A stretch of DNA of 64,000 bases from Scatomorpha sp040765295 (GTDB lineage Bacteria > Bacillota > Clostridia > Oscillospirales > Oscillospiraceae). Below, one piece after another: positions 53,555 through 63,263 of the stretch. A program made the position numbers and the translations under genes. How positions within the stretch are numbered: the first letter of the stretch is position 1; every line of letters starts with the position of its first letter. The notes under the pieces are model-generated. The model was not told the origin of the DNA, made no database searches, and worked only from the letters and a program-made list of their open reading frames with translations. The stretch spans positions 1,860,001 to 1,924,000 of the forward strand of contig JAXGSB010000001.1 of the NCBI GenBank assembly GCA_040765295.1. Reading direction: 5' to 3'.

Positions 53555-54424
53555 TTATATGATACCCTTTAGTACTATCACAACAAGGGTAAGCGCCGTG
53601 TAGAGCAAAATACCCTTGTTGCTAAACAAATCTTTTACGGCCTGCTTATCGAAAATACCCGAAGTGCCGTCCAGGATAAGTTTTTTCCTGTTTATAATAT
53701 ATATGATAAGGCCGATTACGCCCAGCGCTATAATCAGAAAAGAGTAGACTGCCATCACCTCTATGGAAATGGAAGCGCCAAGCAGCTGTATAATTACGGC
53801 GTTAAAAAGGTTGGACACGGCATGCATAATAACCGCCAAAACAATACTGCCCGATTTGACCGTGAGATATGACCAAACAAGCCCCAAGATAAATGTATAA
53901 ACTATATGCGCAAAGCCCACAGATACCCCGTGCACAACGGCAAAACAATAGGCCGATACTAAAATATAAAATCTTTCACCATATTTTAGCAGCCTGCTTG
54001 CAAACAAATGCCTGAAGACATACTCCTCAACAATAGGGTTAAATAAAAGCAGCATAAACAGCATAGACTTAGTCATCGGCGTTATTTCGCTTGAGGGACT
54101 GACTCCGCCGAAAATTGAAGTTGCAATCGCCAAAATATTCAAAACCATAAAGGCGCTGCATTGAAGCAAAAAGCACAGAATAAGTGCTTTGACCGAAACT
54201 CCGCCTTTTTCTTTGCGGGCGTATGACTCTTTTGATACATTCTTAGTTATCAAAACAAAGAGTCCCAGACCCGCCCCATACAGCAGCGCAAGGCCTAATA
54301 CGCCCTTTATAATCTCCGGAAAAGGCAAGAGCGGTTTTACAAATAATGAATAAAGCCAGAATAGACCGAACATCACGGCAATGCCGAGAGCTGTTTTTTC
54401 CAAGTCTTTTGTCTTCTTGTTCAT
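53555..54424 (-). CDS. CPBP family intramembrane metalloprotease (2)
   Basis: 289 residues, about eight membrane helices. Signature FNPIVEEYVFRHLFASRLL (EExxxR), then AYCFAVVHGVSVGFAHIVYT and a C-terminal MHAVSNLFNAVI. An extra C-terminal basic segment (NRKKLILDGTSGIFDKQAVK, then a final helix) is present. The role is the same class as at 43243. ATG 54424 follows GAGGAGGGC. No partner gene adjacent that would specify a substrate. Confidence 0.8.
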   Translation of the reverse strand: MNKKTKDLEKTALGIAVMFGLFWLYSLFVKPLLPFPEIIKGVLGLALLYGAGLGLFVLITKNVSKESYARKEKGGVSVKALILCFLLQCSAFMVLNILAIATSIFGGVSPSSEITPMTKSMLFMLLLFNPIVEEYVFRHLFASRLLKYGERFYILVSAYCFAVVHGVSVGFAHIVYTFILGLVWSYLTVKSGSIVLAVIMHAVSNLFNAVIIQLLGASISIEVMAVYSFLIIALGVIGLIIYIINRKKLILDGTSGIFDKQAVKDLFSNKGILLYTALTLVVIVLKGII

Positions 54425-54535
54425 TTTCTTGCCCTCCTCAAATCAGCATTTTATTTCTTTAATTTATCTGTTTCAGTTCCCTGAACAAGATTATTGCAAA
54501 CAGTATTTCCAAAGCGCAAAGCGAGGCGGCAACTA

Positions 54536-55060
54536 CTAATCCGCCAAGTCAAACTCAACTATTCCCGCGCATTCGGGAAGCTCTTTGCCTGTTGCGGCCT
54601 CAATCATAATTCCGTGGCAGGCAACTATCACCTTTTTGTATTCGCGATATTTACAAAGCACGTTCAAAACTCGTTTTTTAACAGCATCGGCGCTTTCCCA
54701 CGGCTTTTCTTTGCCCTTGGGATATTTGCCTTGTTTTTTCCTATATTCAATATAAGCCTTTTCTGTCGTTTTATCCTTTTCATATATATAGTTTTTGTTC
54801 GCCAACCACTCGTGTAAATCGCTTTCTAAAACAATATCGGCGCCCAGTTCTTTTGAAAGAATTGCCGCAGTCTGAAGCGCTCTTGTGTAAGGAGAACTCA
54901 AAATTAAATCGGTGCCTTTCAGTCTCTCGTCTTTTGCGGCTTCTTTAACCTGAGAAACGCCCAATTCCGAGAGTTTCGAAAGATTTACGCCGAAGCCTTG
55001 ATATATCTTTATGTTTCGCTCGGAATAATCGGTTTTGCCGTGCCTTATAAAATAAAACAT
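54536..55060 (-). CDS. Histidine phosphatase family protein (phosphoglycerate mutase-like)
   Basis: 174 residues. Catalytic RHG motif FIRHGKTDYSE at residue 4, SSPYTRALQTAAIL, and C-terminal VIVACHGIMIEAATG with the second His. Two histidines and two arginines of the family are intact. Short members of this branch act on small phosphoesters. ATG 55060 follows AGGAGAGCGAG. Confidence 0.85.
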   Translation of the reverse strand: MFYFIRHGKTDYSERNIKIYQGFGVNLSKLSELGVSQVKEAAKDERLKGTDLILSSPYTRALQTAAILSKELGADIVLESDLHEWLANKNYIYEKDKTTEKAYIEYRKKQGKYPKGKEKPWESADAVKKRVLNVLCKYREYKKVIVACHGIMIEAATGKELPECAGIVEFDLAD

Positions 55061-55109
55061 ACTCGCTCTCCTGTTAATTATAGTTTGCTGTTTCCCTGCC
55101 TAAGCAGTT

Positions 55110-55370
55110 TTACGCCCAAAAAAAAAAGGCAAAGCCTCCTATCAATATGAAGAATGACCATATAAGATTCCAATATGCCGAATTCACATCAAACATCCGC
55201 AACAAAAGTTTATTCCAAAACTCCAAACCCGTTGCAATGGCAATCAGGTCAAACAGAAGATAAACACCCCCGAATAAATATATCCATCTCCACCAGTAGT
55301 TGCGCTGTAAGTTTTTTATAAATGTAAAAATCCCTAAAACACAAAGAAACGAAAGCACTCCCATCAACAA
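55110..55370 (-). CDS. Small membrane protein, unknown (86 residues)
   Basis: Three hydrophobic segments (GVLSFLCVLGIFTFIKNL, WRWIYLFGGVYLLFDLIAIA, NLIWSFFILIGGFAFFFW). Ends at a run of ten A on the plus strand. No family recognised. It follows the 55385 gene after 15 bases and probably shares its transcript. Confidence 0.6.
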   Translation of the reverse strand: MLMGVLSFLCVLGIFTFIKNLQRNYWWRWIYLFGGVYLLFDLIAIATGLEFWNKLLLRMFDVNSAYWNLIWSFFILIGGFAFFFWA

Positions 55371-55384
55371 AAAGTAGAGTGTAC

Positions 55385-55663
55385 CTATTTATTATATATT
55401 TGGTATGTAAAATTCACAAGCAAGAGGAAGGCAAAAACACTTGAACTCACGCAAAGCGGAATAATTCTTTTTGGAGTATAGCCGGGGATAAACATCCACG
55501 TATAAAAGAAAATAATACTTATGATGATTGCTTTGTCCAATTCCTCGGCCGAAAGCTCTGCGCCATTATCATCCGCAAGTCCTGTTGCCAACACGGCGGG
55601 GCTCTGCGCCAAAATCATTGTAAAGATCAGCAGGCCAATCAAATATTTTCTAAACCTTTTCAT
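55385..55663 (-). CDS. Small membrane protein with signal-like N-terminus, unknown
   Basis: 92 residues. N-terminal hydrophobic segment (KYLIGLLIFTMILAQSPAVL, then ATG) like a signal peptide, followed by IIISIIFFYTWMFIPGYTPK and a final helix. ATG 55663 has an AT-rich leader without a strong site. No family recognised. Confidence 0.5.
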   Translation of the reverse strand: MKRFRKYLIGLLIFTMILAQSPAVLATGLADDNGAELSAEELDKAIIISIIFFYTWMFIPGYTPKRIIPLCVSSSVFAFLLLVNFTYQIYNK

Positions 55664-55953
55664 ACAAATGCCTCATCCGCTTTTAAGTGCTGTTTCAGTT
55701 AAAATCCGTTTCCCTAAACAGCCTATAACAGATGATAAAGTATGATTCTTATTTGAAAAATATAAAACATTAACCGAACATTATTTTTGCGCTCTAGCTT
55801 AAAGAAAACAGCAAAAATCTGCTCGGTTTTTAAAATTTTTGAATTTTGGATATTTTTCTTGTTTTATACTTGCCTTTAATTCATTATTCGGTTTAATAAA
55901 CACATGGTTTTTAATCTTTTTGCGGCTTCATCTCGAAAAACTGGGATTTACCT

Positions 55954-56266
55954 TTATCTTTGAACTTGCTTTTTCTGAACATACACACCACAGATTATAA
56001 TATATATGCCTGTAATAACACCCAGGGGCATTTCAATATTGATTGTCTGACCTGTGTATTTCGTACTCATATACAAAAGATGAACAGCTGGAAGCAATCC
56101 CGAAATAACCCCCCCACACCTTTTGATTGTCAAATAAAAATCCACTAAGCCATAATAAGGCACACCATACATACCATAATGGTGTAATTATGCTAAAACC
56201 ATTCTTTAATGCAATAACTGCAATAGTGTAAACAATTGCAGGCAAATACCAAACTATCTTTTTCAT
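55954..56266 (-). pseudogene. Small membrane protein broken (or switched) at a G7 tract
   Basis: Frame one from ATG 56266 (MKKIVWYLPAIVYTIAVIAL.., GFLFDNQKVWG) ends out of frame; the other frame continues GVISGLLPAVHLLYMSTKYT and EMPLGVITGIYIIICGVYVQ to 55954. Between them is a run of seven G (minus strand; C7 at 56109-56115). A change of one G restores a four-helix protein of about 104 residues. A G7 tract in a membrane protein gene is a plausible phase-variation switch. Confidence 0.6.
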
Positions 56267-56308
56267 TTTCTACACCCCTTCAGCTTCTACTTTATCTAAT
56301 CGGTCTTC

Positions 56309-56551
56309 TTATTTTAATAAGTCACGGCCACACTTCGGACATCTTTTTAAAACAGCTCCTTTTTTTCTAAGCAGAGATGCTTTGCACTTCGGGCAGCGGA
56401 AAAATACCAGGCTCTGCGCAAATGCAATAAGCATTACCGCTATCCCGACATATCCGAGCATATCGTCTCCCGACACCTTTGCAACAACCAGCAGAGCTAT
56501 TGCAATTAAAAGCCCTATAATCAATATTTGTTTACTTGTTTTAAAATTCAT
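56309..56551 (-). CDS. Small membrane protein with C-terminal zinc ribbon
   Basis: 80 residues: two hydrophobic helices (ILIIGLLIAIALLVVAKV, MLGYVGIAVMLIAFAQSLVF) then a ribbon CPKCKASLLRKKGAVLKRCPKCGRD written here as CxxC-x14-CxxC. ATG 56551 follows GAGGTG. The function is not known. Confidence 0.7.
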   Translation of the reverse strand: MNFKTSKQILIIGLLIAIALLVVAKVSGDDMLGYVGIAVMLIAFAQSLVFFRCPKCKASLLRKKGAVLKRCPKCGRDLLK

Positions 56552-56601
56552 GTTTTCACCTCGACAAATTAGAATTTGCTAATCTAACAAACTGAAATTT
56601 T

Positions 56602-57258
56602 CTATACATTTGATTTTGCATTTTTTTCTTTTCTAAAGACAAATAAAAACAAGATAACAATCAATATACCTATTGATAATTCTAACCAAGCAGCTATTTT
56701 ATTAGCCAAATTAACAACTGGGCGATTATACCAATAAGTTGTGAATCTGCCCAAATAAAATGGTTCTATAATCAAAAGAGCAGGTATAATCATTTTCAAT
56801 ATATTACCAATAGAATTATTCAGTTGAGAAAAATAACCTATAAGTCCTAAAATAATACCAAGAGGCATTGCTTTTATATACCATACGATGTTATCTCCAA
56901 GTTCATCGAAATAACCAATTGCTATCCCCAATCCATAATGTACAGAAAGAGCAACAAAAGCGGATATTAACGATAACAAGATAGACTGCCACCATTTTTG
57001 TGTCATCATGCCAGAAAATATCAAAAGAATTGCCCAAGTAGCACCATTAAAAATATATGATAATGCTATCCTGATTGCCAAACCTATTGGAGCTGCCTGT
57101 GTATTTAATTCATCAATTGTTTGAAGATTTAATAACAGGGATATTATTCCAAGCAAGGTTGATAAGAATAATACAATAATTATATTCTTTTTTTCTATCC
57201 TATCTTTGACAACCATCTTATACCTCACAAATTCTAATTTATCTAATCGGTCTTCCAA
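56602..57258 (-). CDS. Multi-pass membrane protein, unknown
   Basis: 218 residues, about six hydrophobic segments (IIIVLFLSTLLGIISLLLNL, SYIFNGATWAILLIFSGMM, LLSLISAFVALSVHYGLG, AMPLGIILGLIGYFSQL, IIPALLIIEPFY, LSIGILIVILFLFVF). The start is within the end of the SnoaL-like gene (57239), so the pair is coupled; a later ATG (MVVKDRIEKKN) has a GAGGTA site and may be the true start. No family recognised. Confidence 0.6.
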   Translation of the reverse strand: MEDRLDKLEFVRYKMVVKDRIEKKNIIIVLFLSTLLGIISLLLNLQTIDELNTQAAPIGLAIRIALSYIFNGATWAILLIFSGMMTQKWWQSILLSLISAFVALSVHYGLGIAIGYFDELGDNIVWYIKAMPLGIILGLIGYFSQLNNSIGNILKMIIPALLIIEPFYLGRFTTYWYNRPVVNLANKIAAWLELSIGILIVILFLFVFRKEKNAKSNV

Positions 57259-57607
57259 TATTCATCTCTCGTCGCCATTCGGGAGCTTTTCCGTCATCTG
57301 CCCAGTATTCGTCCGTCTCAAGAATCAGTCCGTTTTCCATCTTCAAAAAGCTGACAACATGAAAAGAAGCGCTTTTATCTCTCGGGTAGACTTTTACGGC
57401 AGTGATTATCGTTTCGGCCGTTTCTTCAATCCGTTCAATCTCGCCGCTCCACTCCCCGGGGTATTCGCAATTTGCCCTTATATATTCCGAAACAGTGAAA
57501 AGCTCGTTGCTGCAATGCCACCTGATAACGGCATCTTCATGAAAATAGCCTCTCAGTTTTTCTTTATTTTGCTCTAAAACGTCTTTCCAAAATTCTTTTA
57601 TGTTCAT
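57239..57607 (-). CDS. SnoaL/NTF2-like protein
   Basis: 122 residues from ATG 57607 (MNIKEFWKDVLEQNKEKLRG) after GGAGAAAAC. The cone-shaped NTF2 fold is suggested by EFWKDVLEQNKEKLRGYFHE, DAVIRWHCSNELFTVSEYIR and the end LILETDEYWADDGKAPEWR. Members bind or isomerise small molecules. No substrate can be named. Confidence 0.75.
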   Translation of the reverse strand: MNIKEFWKDVLEQNKEKLRGYFHEDAVIRWHCSNELFTVSEYIRANCEYPGEWSGEIERIEETAETIITAVKVYPRDKSASFHVVSFLKMENGLILETDEYWADDGKAPEWRREMNIGRPIR

Positions 57608-57641
57608 ACTGTTTTCTCCTCTCACGGATTCTCTCTACTCA

Positions 57642-58130
57642 TTAATCCAGTTCAAAGAGGGCGATTTCATAATCTTTCACATAGTATCTTATATTTTTTC
57701 TGCCTTTTTGTATTATCGTGTGTCCCTCTGCTTCCAGCTTTTCTTTTTGCGCTTCTGCGCCGCCCGGGTATTTTTCATTAAGCTCGCCGTTTGCTTTAAG
57801 CGTTCTCCAGAAAGGGGTTTTGTCCTCCGTTCGCTGATGGCTCGCCCATGCGGCGATAGACACAAAAACACCCGCCGTAATCGGCTCTGTAAAATCCGCT
57901 CCCGACTTCTTGGCAAAATTCTCGCGGATTTTCCCGACAGTTATAAGTTTTCCGAACGGAATTTTCCTCATTACAATATCATAGTCAATCGGCGGCGCAA
58001 AAAACATTCTGTTTCCGCCGTATTTTTTTATGCTTCCCTCGTCTGTTATCGTTTGGAATTTAGGCATGTCCTTGCTGTCGTGCAGCATGGCGTTAAAATC
58101 TTTCTTATCTTCATTGGCCATATTGTCCAC
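57642..58130 (-). CDS. MGMT-domain (alkyltransferase-like) protein
   Basis: 162 residues. The DNA-binding MGMT domain lies at about 50-115 (VMRKIPFGKLITVGKIRENF, ITAGVFVSIAAWASHQRTED, TPFWRTLKANGELN). The active-site PCHR motif of true O6-methylguanine transferases is missing: ASHQRTEDKTPFWRTL occupies that area. So it is probably an ATL-like binder of damaged DNA or an unrelated member. The N-terminal 45 residues are extra. ATG 58130 follows GGAGGTGG. Confidence 0.75.
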   Translation of the reverse strand: MDNMANEDKKDFNAMLHDSKDMPKFQTITDEGSIKKYGGNRMFFAPPIDYDIVMRKIPFGKLITVGKIRENFAKKSGADFTEPITAGVFVSIAAWASHQRTEDKTPFWRTLKANGELNEKYPGGAEAQKEKLEAEGHTIIQKGRKNIRYYVKDYEIALFELD

Positions 58131-58209
58131 CTCCTAAGCTAAGAATAGTCGGTTTTTAAAGTCTATGCAATGAGACGATTTAAAAATATCTCGTAAAATT
58201 TAATTAAAT

Positions 58210-58531
58210 TTATTTCCTCTTTTTAGGTTTTTGAACCGGCAGTTCATCAAACATAGCATCGAACAATCCGGTAAGGTGTTCTTCGTCATCTACATCCGTC
58301 CACCAAAAGCATTTCTTTTGCCCCCTCATACGGAAGCTCATACTCTGCGTTAGGCATATAATCTATTGCCGATTTGACGGGCTTAACAAGCAATCGGTCA
58401 TCGTACATTCCGCCGACGATTTTGCCCTTGTAGTATAAAATATATTCGCCCATCATCGCTCTATAGCTTATTTCATCTAACGTAGACAGCTGTTCTAAAA
58501 TGAAATTAAGATATTCTTTACTTGATGCCAC
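58210..58531 (-). pseudogene. TfoX N-terminal domain protein, frameshifted
   Basis: ATG 58531: SSKEYLNFILEQLSTLDEIS, YRAMMGEYILYYKGKIVGGM and YELPYEGAKEMLLVDG are the TfoX/Sxy N-domain. The frame then stops (58286). The expected tail (DVDDEEHLTGLFDAMFDELP, then VQKPKKRK) is one base out and ends at 58210. Deleting one G at about 58296 restores a 106-residue protein. Such stand-alone TfoX proteins are of unknown function in Clostridia. Confidence 0.75.
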
Positions 58532-58671
58532 AATATCACCCCGAATTCTAACTTATCAAAAGATAAAATTTCATAGTTGCACATATAAAATGACCAGTTG
58601 TGAAAGATATAATATAAATCAAAGCGATGCTGTTTTTTGTAGACTATATTTTATCTCAAAAGCGCTATAAT

Positions 58672-58768
58672 CTAAAGCTGTTTTTTGTTGAATATAGGAA
58701 TACTTACGGCAAAGCAGAATACGGATAAAACAAGAGTAATGCAAGCAGCGGCGGTGTAGGTATATCTT
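58672..58768 (-). pseudogene. 3' fragment of an ABC-2 type permease gene
   Basis: The last about 30 codons (TAAACITLVLSVFCFAVSIP, then IFNKKQL) nearly match the C-terminus of the permease at 63264 (AVCITIVLSALCFAASIPIF, then NKKQL). Upstream homology stops near 58768, where the IS256 fragment begins. It marks the left border of a 4.5-kb block. Confidence 0.7.
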
Positions 58769-58771
58769 GCT

Positions 58772-59113
58772 CCGGATGAGGCAAATCTGGACTCTGTTAC
58801 CGAAAAATGGTCATCCAAATATCCGAATGCCACGAAAAGCTGGGAGCAAAACCGGAATGCTCTCAGTCCCATTTTCAAGTTTCCCATGAGCACCGGAAAG
58901 ATTGTCTACACAACAAACGCAATCGAGAGCCTAAATAGCCTTTACAAAAAACTGAATATGCAGAGGTCGGTCTTTCCGAGTGATAAAGCTTTGCTAAAGG
59001 CTCTCTATCTATCAGCCATGCAGATTGCTAAAAAATGGAACATGCCATTGAGAGACTGGGATACAGTCTGCGGAGAGTTCTGCATTATGTACGAAGGAAG
59101 ACTTTCGGATTAA
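58772..59113 (+). pseudogene. IS256-family transposase, 3' fragment
   Basis: An open frame on the plus strand from about 58772 encodes ANLDSVTEKWSSKYPNATKS, WEQNRNALSPIFKFP, then KIVYTTNAIESLNSLYKKLN and the IS256 C-terminus (SAMQIAKKWNMPLRDWDTVC). This is about 110 of the 400 residues; the N-terminal part is missing, so it is a dead remnant. Confidence 0.85.
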
Positions 59114-59482
59114 TTCACTTAAAATGCTCAAGGAGCCCCTCGAAAGAGAGGCTCCTTGACATCTCTTTTATTCTGATAACGACCGGGGAAAGTCTTGGTT
59201 TTAAAGACTCTTAACCCGGAAATCAAGTTAATTTACCATAGGAGACTAATTTACAGAAAAACTCTCACACTTCCTATTAATATAGTTTGAAGAATTATTA
59301 TAAAAATAACGAGTTTAATTTACTTCATAAAAAAGCAACTCTCTAAGAAATCCTAGCAGAGTCGCTCTTTTATATTAATTTATTTTTTGACTAAAACTAT
59401 GTGAACTACCCTCTCTATTGTAATTTTATTAATTCATCCTACAATGGTAACGCTTATGGGAGTTCTTGACTAGCACTTTTAA
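59114..59482. other. Gene-free spacer with hairpins
   Basis: AAGGAGCC..GGCTCCTT (about 59130-59158) is a hairpin with T-rich 3' flank, probably the IS256 terminator. AGCAACTCTC..GAGTCGCT (about 59334-59365) is a second hairpin with a T-run, likely ending the minus-strand carbonic anhydrase transcript. No gene. Confidence 0.5.
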
Positions 59483-60055
59483 TTACTGCCAGCTTACTTC
59501 ACCACTGTCTAGGTCATAAAATGCTTGTACAACTACAGCGCCTGACTCTTTAACCACGGCATTCTCTTTGATTTCTTCTACAATGCTTTTTGCATTTGCA
59601 TCAATCGCTTCGTCAACATTTTCTATATCGCCTATTGCGCCATTAATTTTGCCCATTATTTTTTGAAGATATTCGCTTGCCTCTCCTTTTCCTACTGCTG
59701 ATGTTACCGCTCCACATAAATTGTGACCAAGTACAACAATTAAAGGGCATTTCAAGTGTCCGGCAGCATACTCGATAGTTCCAAGTACTGCATCATCAAG
59801 TACATTACCGGCATTTCGGATTACAAAAAGATCCCCTAACTTTTGGTCAAAAAGTATTTCCGGTACAACTCTGGAATCTGAACAAGATAATATTGTGGCA
59901 AATGGCTTCTGTCCGCCTAATAAGGTTTTTCTGTCTTCAGCGTAGCTAGCTTTACTTTGAAGTTCACCTGAAACAAACCTCTTGTTGCCTTCAACTAGTA
60001 ACTTCTTAGCTGAATCTGCGTTGTCAACGTAAAAATCCGGTGCATGAATTGTCAT
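59483..60055 (-). CDS. Beta-class carbonic anhydrase
   Basis: 190 residues. Zinc ligands and active-site pair are in place: ILSCSDSRVVPEI (Cys and Asp-Arg dyad) and VVLGHNLCGAVTSA (His and Cys). FVIRNAGNVLDD is the other family block. It interconverts CO2 and bicarbonate in the cytoplasm. ATG 60055 follows GGAGGTAAC. It lies downstream of two NuoL/NuoN-like genes in the same direction, which suggests a link between CO2 hydration and proton or ion movement. Confidence 0.92.
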   Translation of the reverse strand: MTIHAPDFYVDNADSAKKLLVEGNKRFVSGELQSKASYAEDRKTLLGGQKPFATILSCSDSRVVPEILFDQKLGDLFVIRNAGNVLDDAVLGTIEYAAGHLKCPLIVVLGHNLCGAVTSAVGKGEASEYLQKIMGKINGAIGDIENVDEAIDANAKSIVEEIKENAVVKESGAVVVQAFYDLDSGEVSWQ

Positions 60056-60139
60056 AATGTTACCTCCATTTTTATTCTAAGTTTTGCCGACAATAGCCGG
60101 CTTTCCTATAAACTATACAATCTTCTATAAATCTAATCC

Positions 60140-62467
60140 CTAGAAGAATGCTAATAACAGTACCAGCAAGGCTAGAGTTAAGAGTATTGTATAGAGTATA
60201 ACATCGTTACGGATCAATTGGTACTCACGGTCAAAGGCAATTTTTCTTATTTTATTTAACCCTCCAACCATATAATCCTCTGTTTTTTCAGTCATAGTCT
60301 CAAATTTATTCGCAATAGCAATATAATCTGTTCTTATTATTTCATTTTCAAAACTACCTGTCATTGCTTCAAATGCTTTTCCGAACTTCCCCAGATTTGA
60401 TATAAAGAACAGCACCTTGTTTTCAAGCCCATGTATAGAAACGGTCGTATTTTGCTGCAAACAGGTTCAACATCATACTTATTCGTATTCTTAATCCTTG
60501 CTCATCATAAACCGGATTGTAATCCTCTTTGCTCATCCATTTATATAAAAATCTGTGATGAGGTATAAAGGGAATAAGAGTAGATAGTCAAACTTAAACC
60601 ATTTAGGGAAATGTATGTGGAACAAATGAAACTTAATTCCTAATACAAAGATGGTAGCACCGCCAATATAAACCGGAATCATTCCCTTCATGTCCGCTGC
60701 ATTAAATAATTGGATGTGATCTAAATGGTGATGAATAAATTCATGACTATAAGCTACAGAATTAGCTGCCGGTATCAAGAAGTGATCCAAGACAAATTTT
60801 GGATGTGTTCCAATATAAATGATTAATAAGGCAATGCCGGACATAGCTAAATCTTGCATCCTGTATCCGCTTTTAATATTCTTATACTCTTCCGGAATTT
60901 TATTTCCATAGAATATAAAGCCAAAAAACTTAATAAATGAACAAGCCGTTCCCATACTTATAATGTTAAATGCAGTTTCTGCATGTCGGAATACAGGAGA
61001 ACCATATTCGTAAGCTTCTACAATGGCATGGTGCAAAATAGTCTTGCTGGCATATCCATTAAAAAGAGGCATTCCCGTTATTCCTAGGGCAGCAATAAGG
61101 CAGAATAATGCCGTAATTGGCATCTTTCTCCAAAAACCTCCAAATTTGTACATGTCTAAAGAGTGGGTTTGTAGATAAACGGCTCCGGCCACCATAAACA
61201 GAAGGGCTTTGAATAGGGCATGGTTAATCATATGATACACACCGCCTGTATAACCCATAGGTCCTTTAACCCCAAGGTAGGCGGCAACCCCTATCCCCAT
61301 AATTACATAACCAATTTGACTTACACTATGGTAGGCAAGCATTCTTTTCATGTTTCCTTGTTGAAGGGCCATAAAAACCCCTATTCCCATGGTGATAATC
61401 CCAACCCAAATGATTACTGCTCCTACGTCATGAGAAGGTCCCCATAATGGGTCGCCATATTCTGTGCCCATAACCGGGAAAAAGTAGCTAGTACATACAC
61501 TTAAAATTCCATATGCGCCAACTTTAATCATAATACCGGAAAGAAGAGCACTGGCTGGAGTGGGTGCAACTGGATGGGCTTTTGGTAGCCATATATGTAC
61601 CGGTACCATACCTGCTTTTACGGCGAAACCGATGATAAAGCAAAATGCAATAAGGTAGCGGACATTTCCCATAGCTAAAAGCTCAGCTGCTTGTGGAACA
61701 AAGTTGATGTTTCCTGTTGTATAGTTCAGGCATAGAGCTCCCATTAATATGGCAAGCCCTCCAAAAACCCCAATATAATAAGTATAGAGATTTCCTGCAT
61801 CCATTGCGTCCTCATTCTGAGAGTGAAAGACCAACAATGAAGAAGCAAAGGTCATTATCTCAAAGAAGAAGAAAGTAGTGAGTGCATCTCCCCCCATCAA
61901 CGTACCTATAATTGCACCATAAGTAACGGCTAGGGCTACGTAAAATCGTGTCCTGTTTTCTTCCACTGCCATATAATTTGGGGAATAAATCATGGCAAAA
62001 ATCCATACTAATGATGTTAATGTCAACATCGTTAGACTAAGCATATCTATTTTTAGGAAAAGCCCTCTTCCTAAAAAGCTTGTATAATCGAGCCTTATCC
62101 CTTCTTGCAACACATTGGGATAGATGAATAAAATCATCAAAAAACAAACCAATGCTGTCACGCTTGACAATCCTTCCAGAAAATCATCTGCTTTTCCCTT
62201 GGAAAAATAAGCTGCAAGGGAAGATACCAATGCTTGAACAAATGGCAATGCGATAATTGCGGCCGGAAAATACGGATGGCTCTTTGTGTAGTTAAGAGCA
62301 TAGTTGTATAAAGCGGGATATTTACCGTTAAGGCTAGCTGCAAATATGACTAATGACAGGACTGTAATAATATATGTAGCTATATTTACAATATCCAGCT
62401 TATCTGAAATAACGCGTACTTCAGTATGTGCGTGTTCTGAATTATTCGTAATACTGTTTTCAGACAT
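60140..62467 (-). pseudogene. NuoL/MrpA-like proton-conducting membrane subunit, two frameshifts
   Basis: From ATG 62467 (AAGGAG six bases upstream) the main frame runs to 60533 with about 14 membrane helices. Key residues of the antiporter-like family are visible: Glu in FFFFEIMTFASSLLVF, Lys in AVKAGMVPVHIWLPKAHPVA, His in YHMINHALFKALLFMVAGAV. At a T5 run (about 60545) one missing T shifts LITDFLYKWMSKEDYN out of frame. A second indel at GGG (about 60433) separates the final part (ENKVLFFISNLGKFGKAFEA.., last helix LYTILLTLALLVLLLAFF). Joined, the protein is about 775 residues with the C-terminal lateral helix and last helix expected in long NuoL proteins. The breaks may be base-call errors. 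Confidence 0.75.
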
Positions 62468-62521
62468 GTCATTCTCCTTGCTTTCTTTATCAAATGAACA
62501 GGTCCATTCATCCATTTTTAT

Positions 62522-63203
62522 TTAGAAATAGAGGTAGGCGATTCCTTTTTCTACAATATTCATTACCAGTTGAGGATAAAGTCCAAATAAAAGACACCCT
62601 GCTCCTAAAAGTAGCATTGGAATAAGCATACTCATTGGAACTTTATCTTTTTCGTATGTTAAATCAGTTTGTTCACCCTTCTTGAGAAATGCTGAAAGCA
62701 CAATCGGCAAATAATACATAGCATTAAGGAAACTACTAAGCATGATTAATACTACATATGAGAACTTTCCTCCTTGGACTGATGCCATCGCTAAATTCCA
62801 CTTACTAATAAATCCATTAAACATATGAATACCTACCATAGAAAGAGACCCTATCGTGAAAACCAACATAGTAATTGGCATTTTGTATCCTATTCTTTCA
62901 AAATCCTTAATTCCACGCTTTCCTGTTTGATAAATTACAGCACCTGCACAAAGGAATAGAGCAGATTTCATTAAAGCATGGGTTGTAATGTGGAACATTG
63001 TTGCAGAAACTCCCAGCTCTGAAAAAGCAGACATCCCTAGTAATAGGTAGCCTACTTGCGCCACAGAGGAATAAGCCAATCTCCTTTTTATATCCGTTTG
63101 CTCTAAAGCGAAGACAGAACCCATAATCATACCAATTAGTGCCAAAGGTCCTAAAACTTTGTCTAAGCCCATTTCTAGTGTAATACCGGGAGTAAAAGTG
63201 GGA
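62522..63203 (-). pseudogene. NuoN/MrpD-like proton-conducting subunit, N-terminally truncated
   Basis: The frame is open from the junction near 63203 (PTFTPGITLEMGLDKVLGPL) to 62522. Conserved elements of the second half are present (LALIGMIMGSVFALEQTDIK, RRLAYSSVAQVGYLLLG, FHITTHALMKSALFLCAGA). The first half, with the other proton channel residues, is missing: upstream sequence changes abruptly to a short hairpin and the permease gene. No ATG with a good site exists at the junction, so it is probably dead. Confidence 0.75.
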
Positions 63204-63263
63204 ATTAATTAAACTGCCTTGCAAGCGTAAAACTTGCAGGGCTTTCGCTATCTTAATTATTTA

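Noticed and set aside
57642..58130. O6-methylguanine-DNA methyltransferase activity
   Set aside because: The PCHR active-site motif with its cysteine is absent, so only the MGMT-like fold is claimed.
60140..60460. A separate 106-residue membrane protein downstream of the NuoL-like gene
   Set aside because: Sequence upstream of its start in the neighbouring frame continues the NuoL C-terminus and joins it after one-base corrections at GGG and T5.
59483..62467. Naming the block a DAB CO2 uptake system
   Set aside because: No DabA (DUF2309) gene is present, the carbonic anhydrase is a canonical soluble one, and two subunits are of complex-I type. Only the resemblance is recorded.
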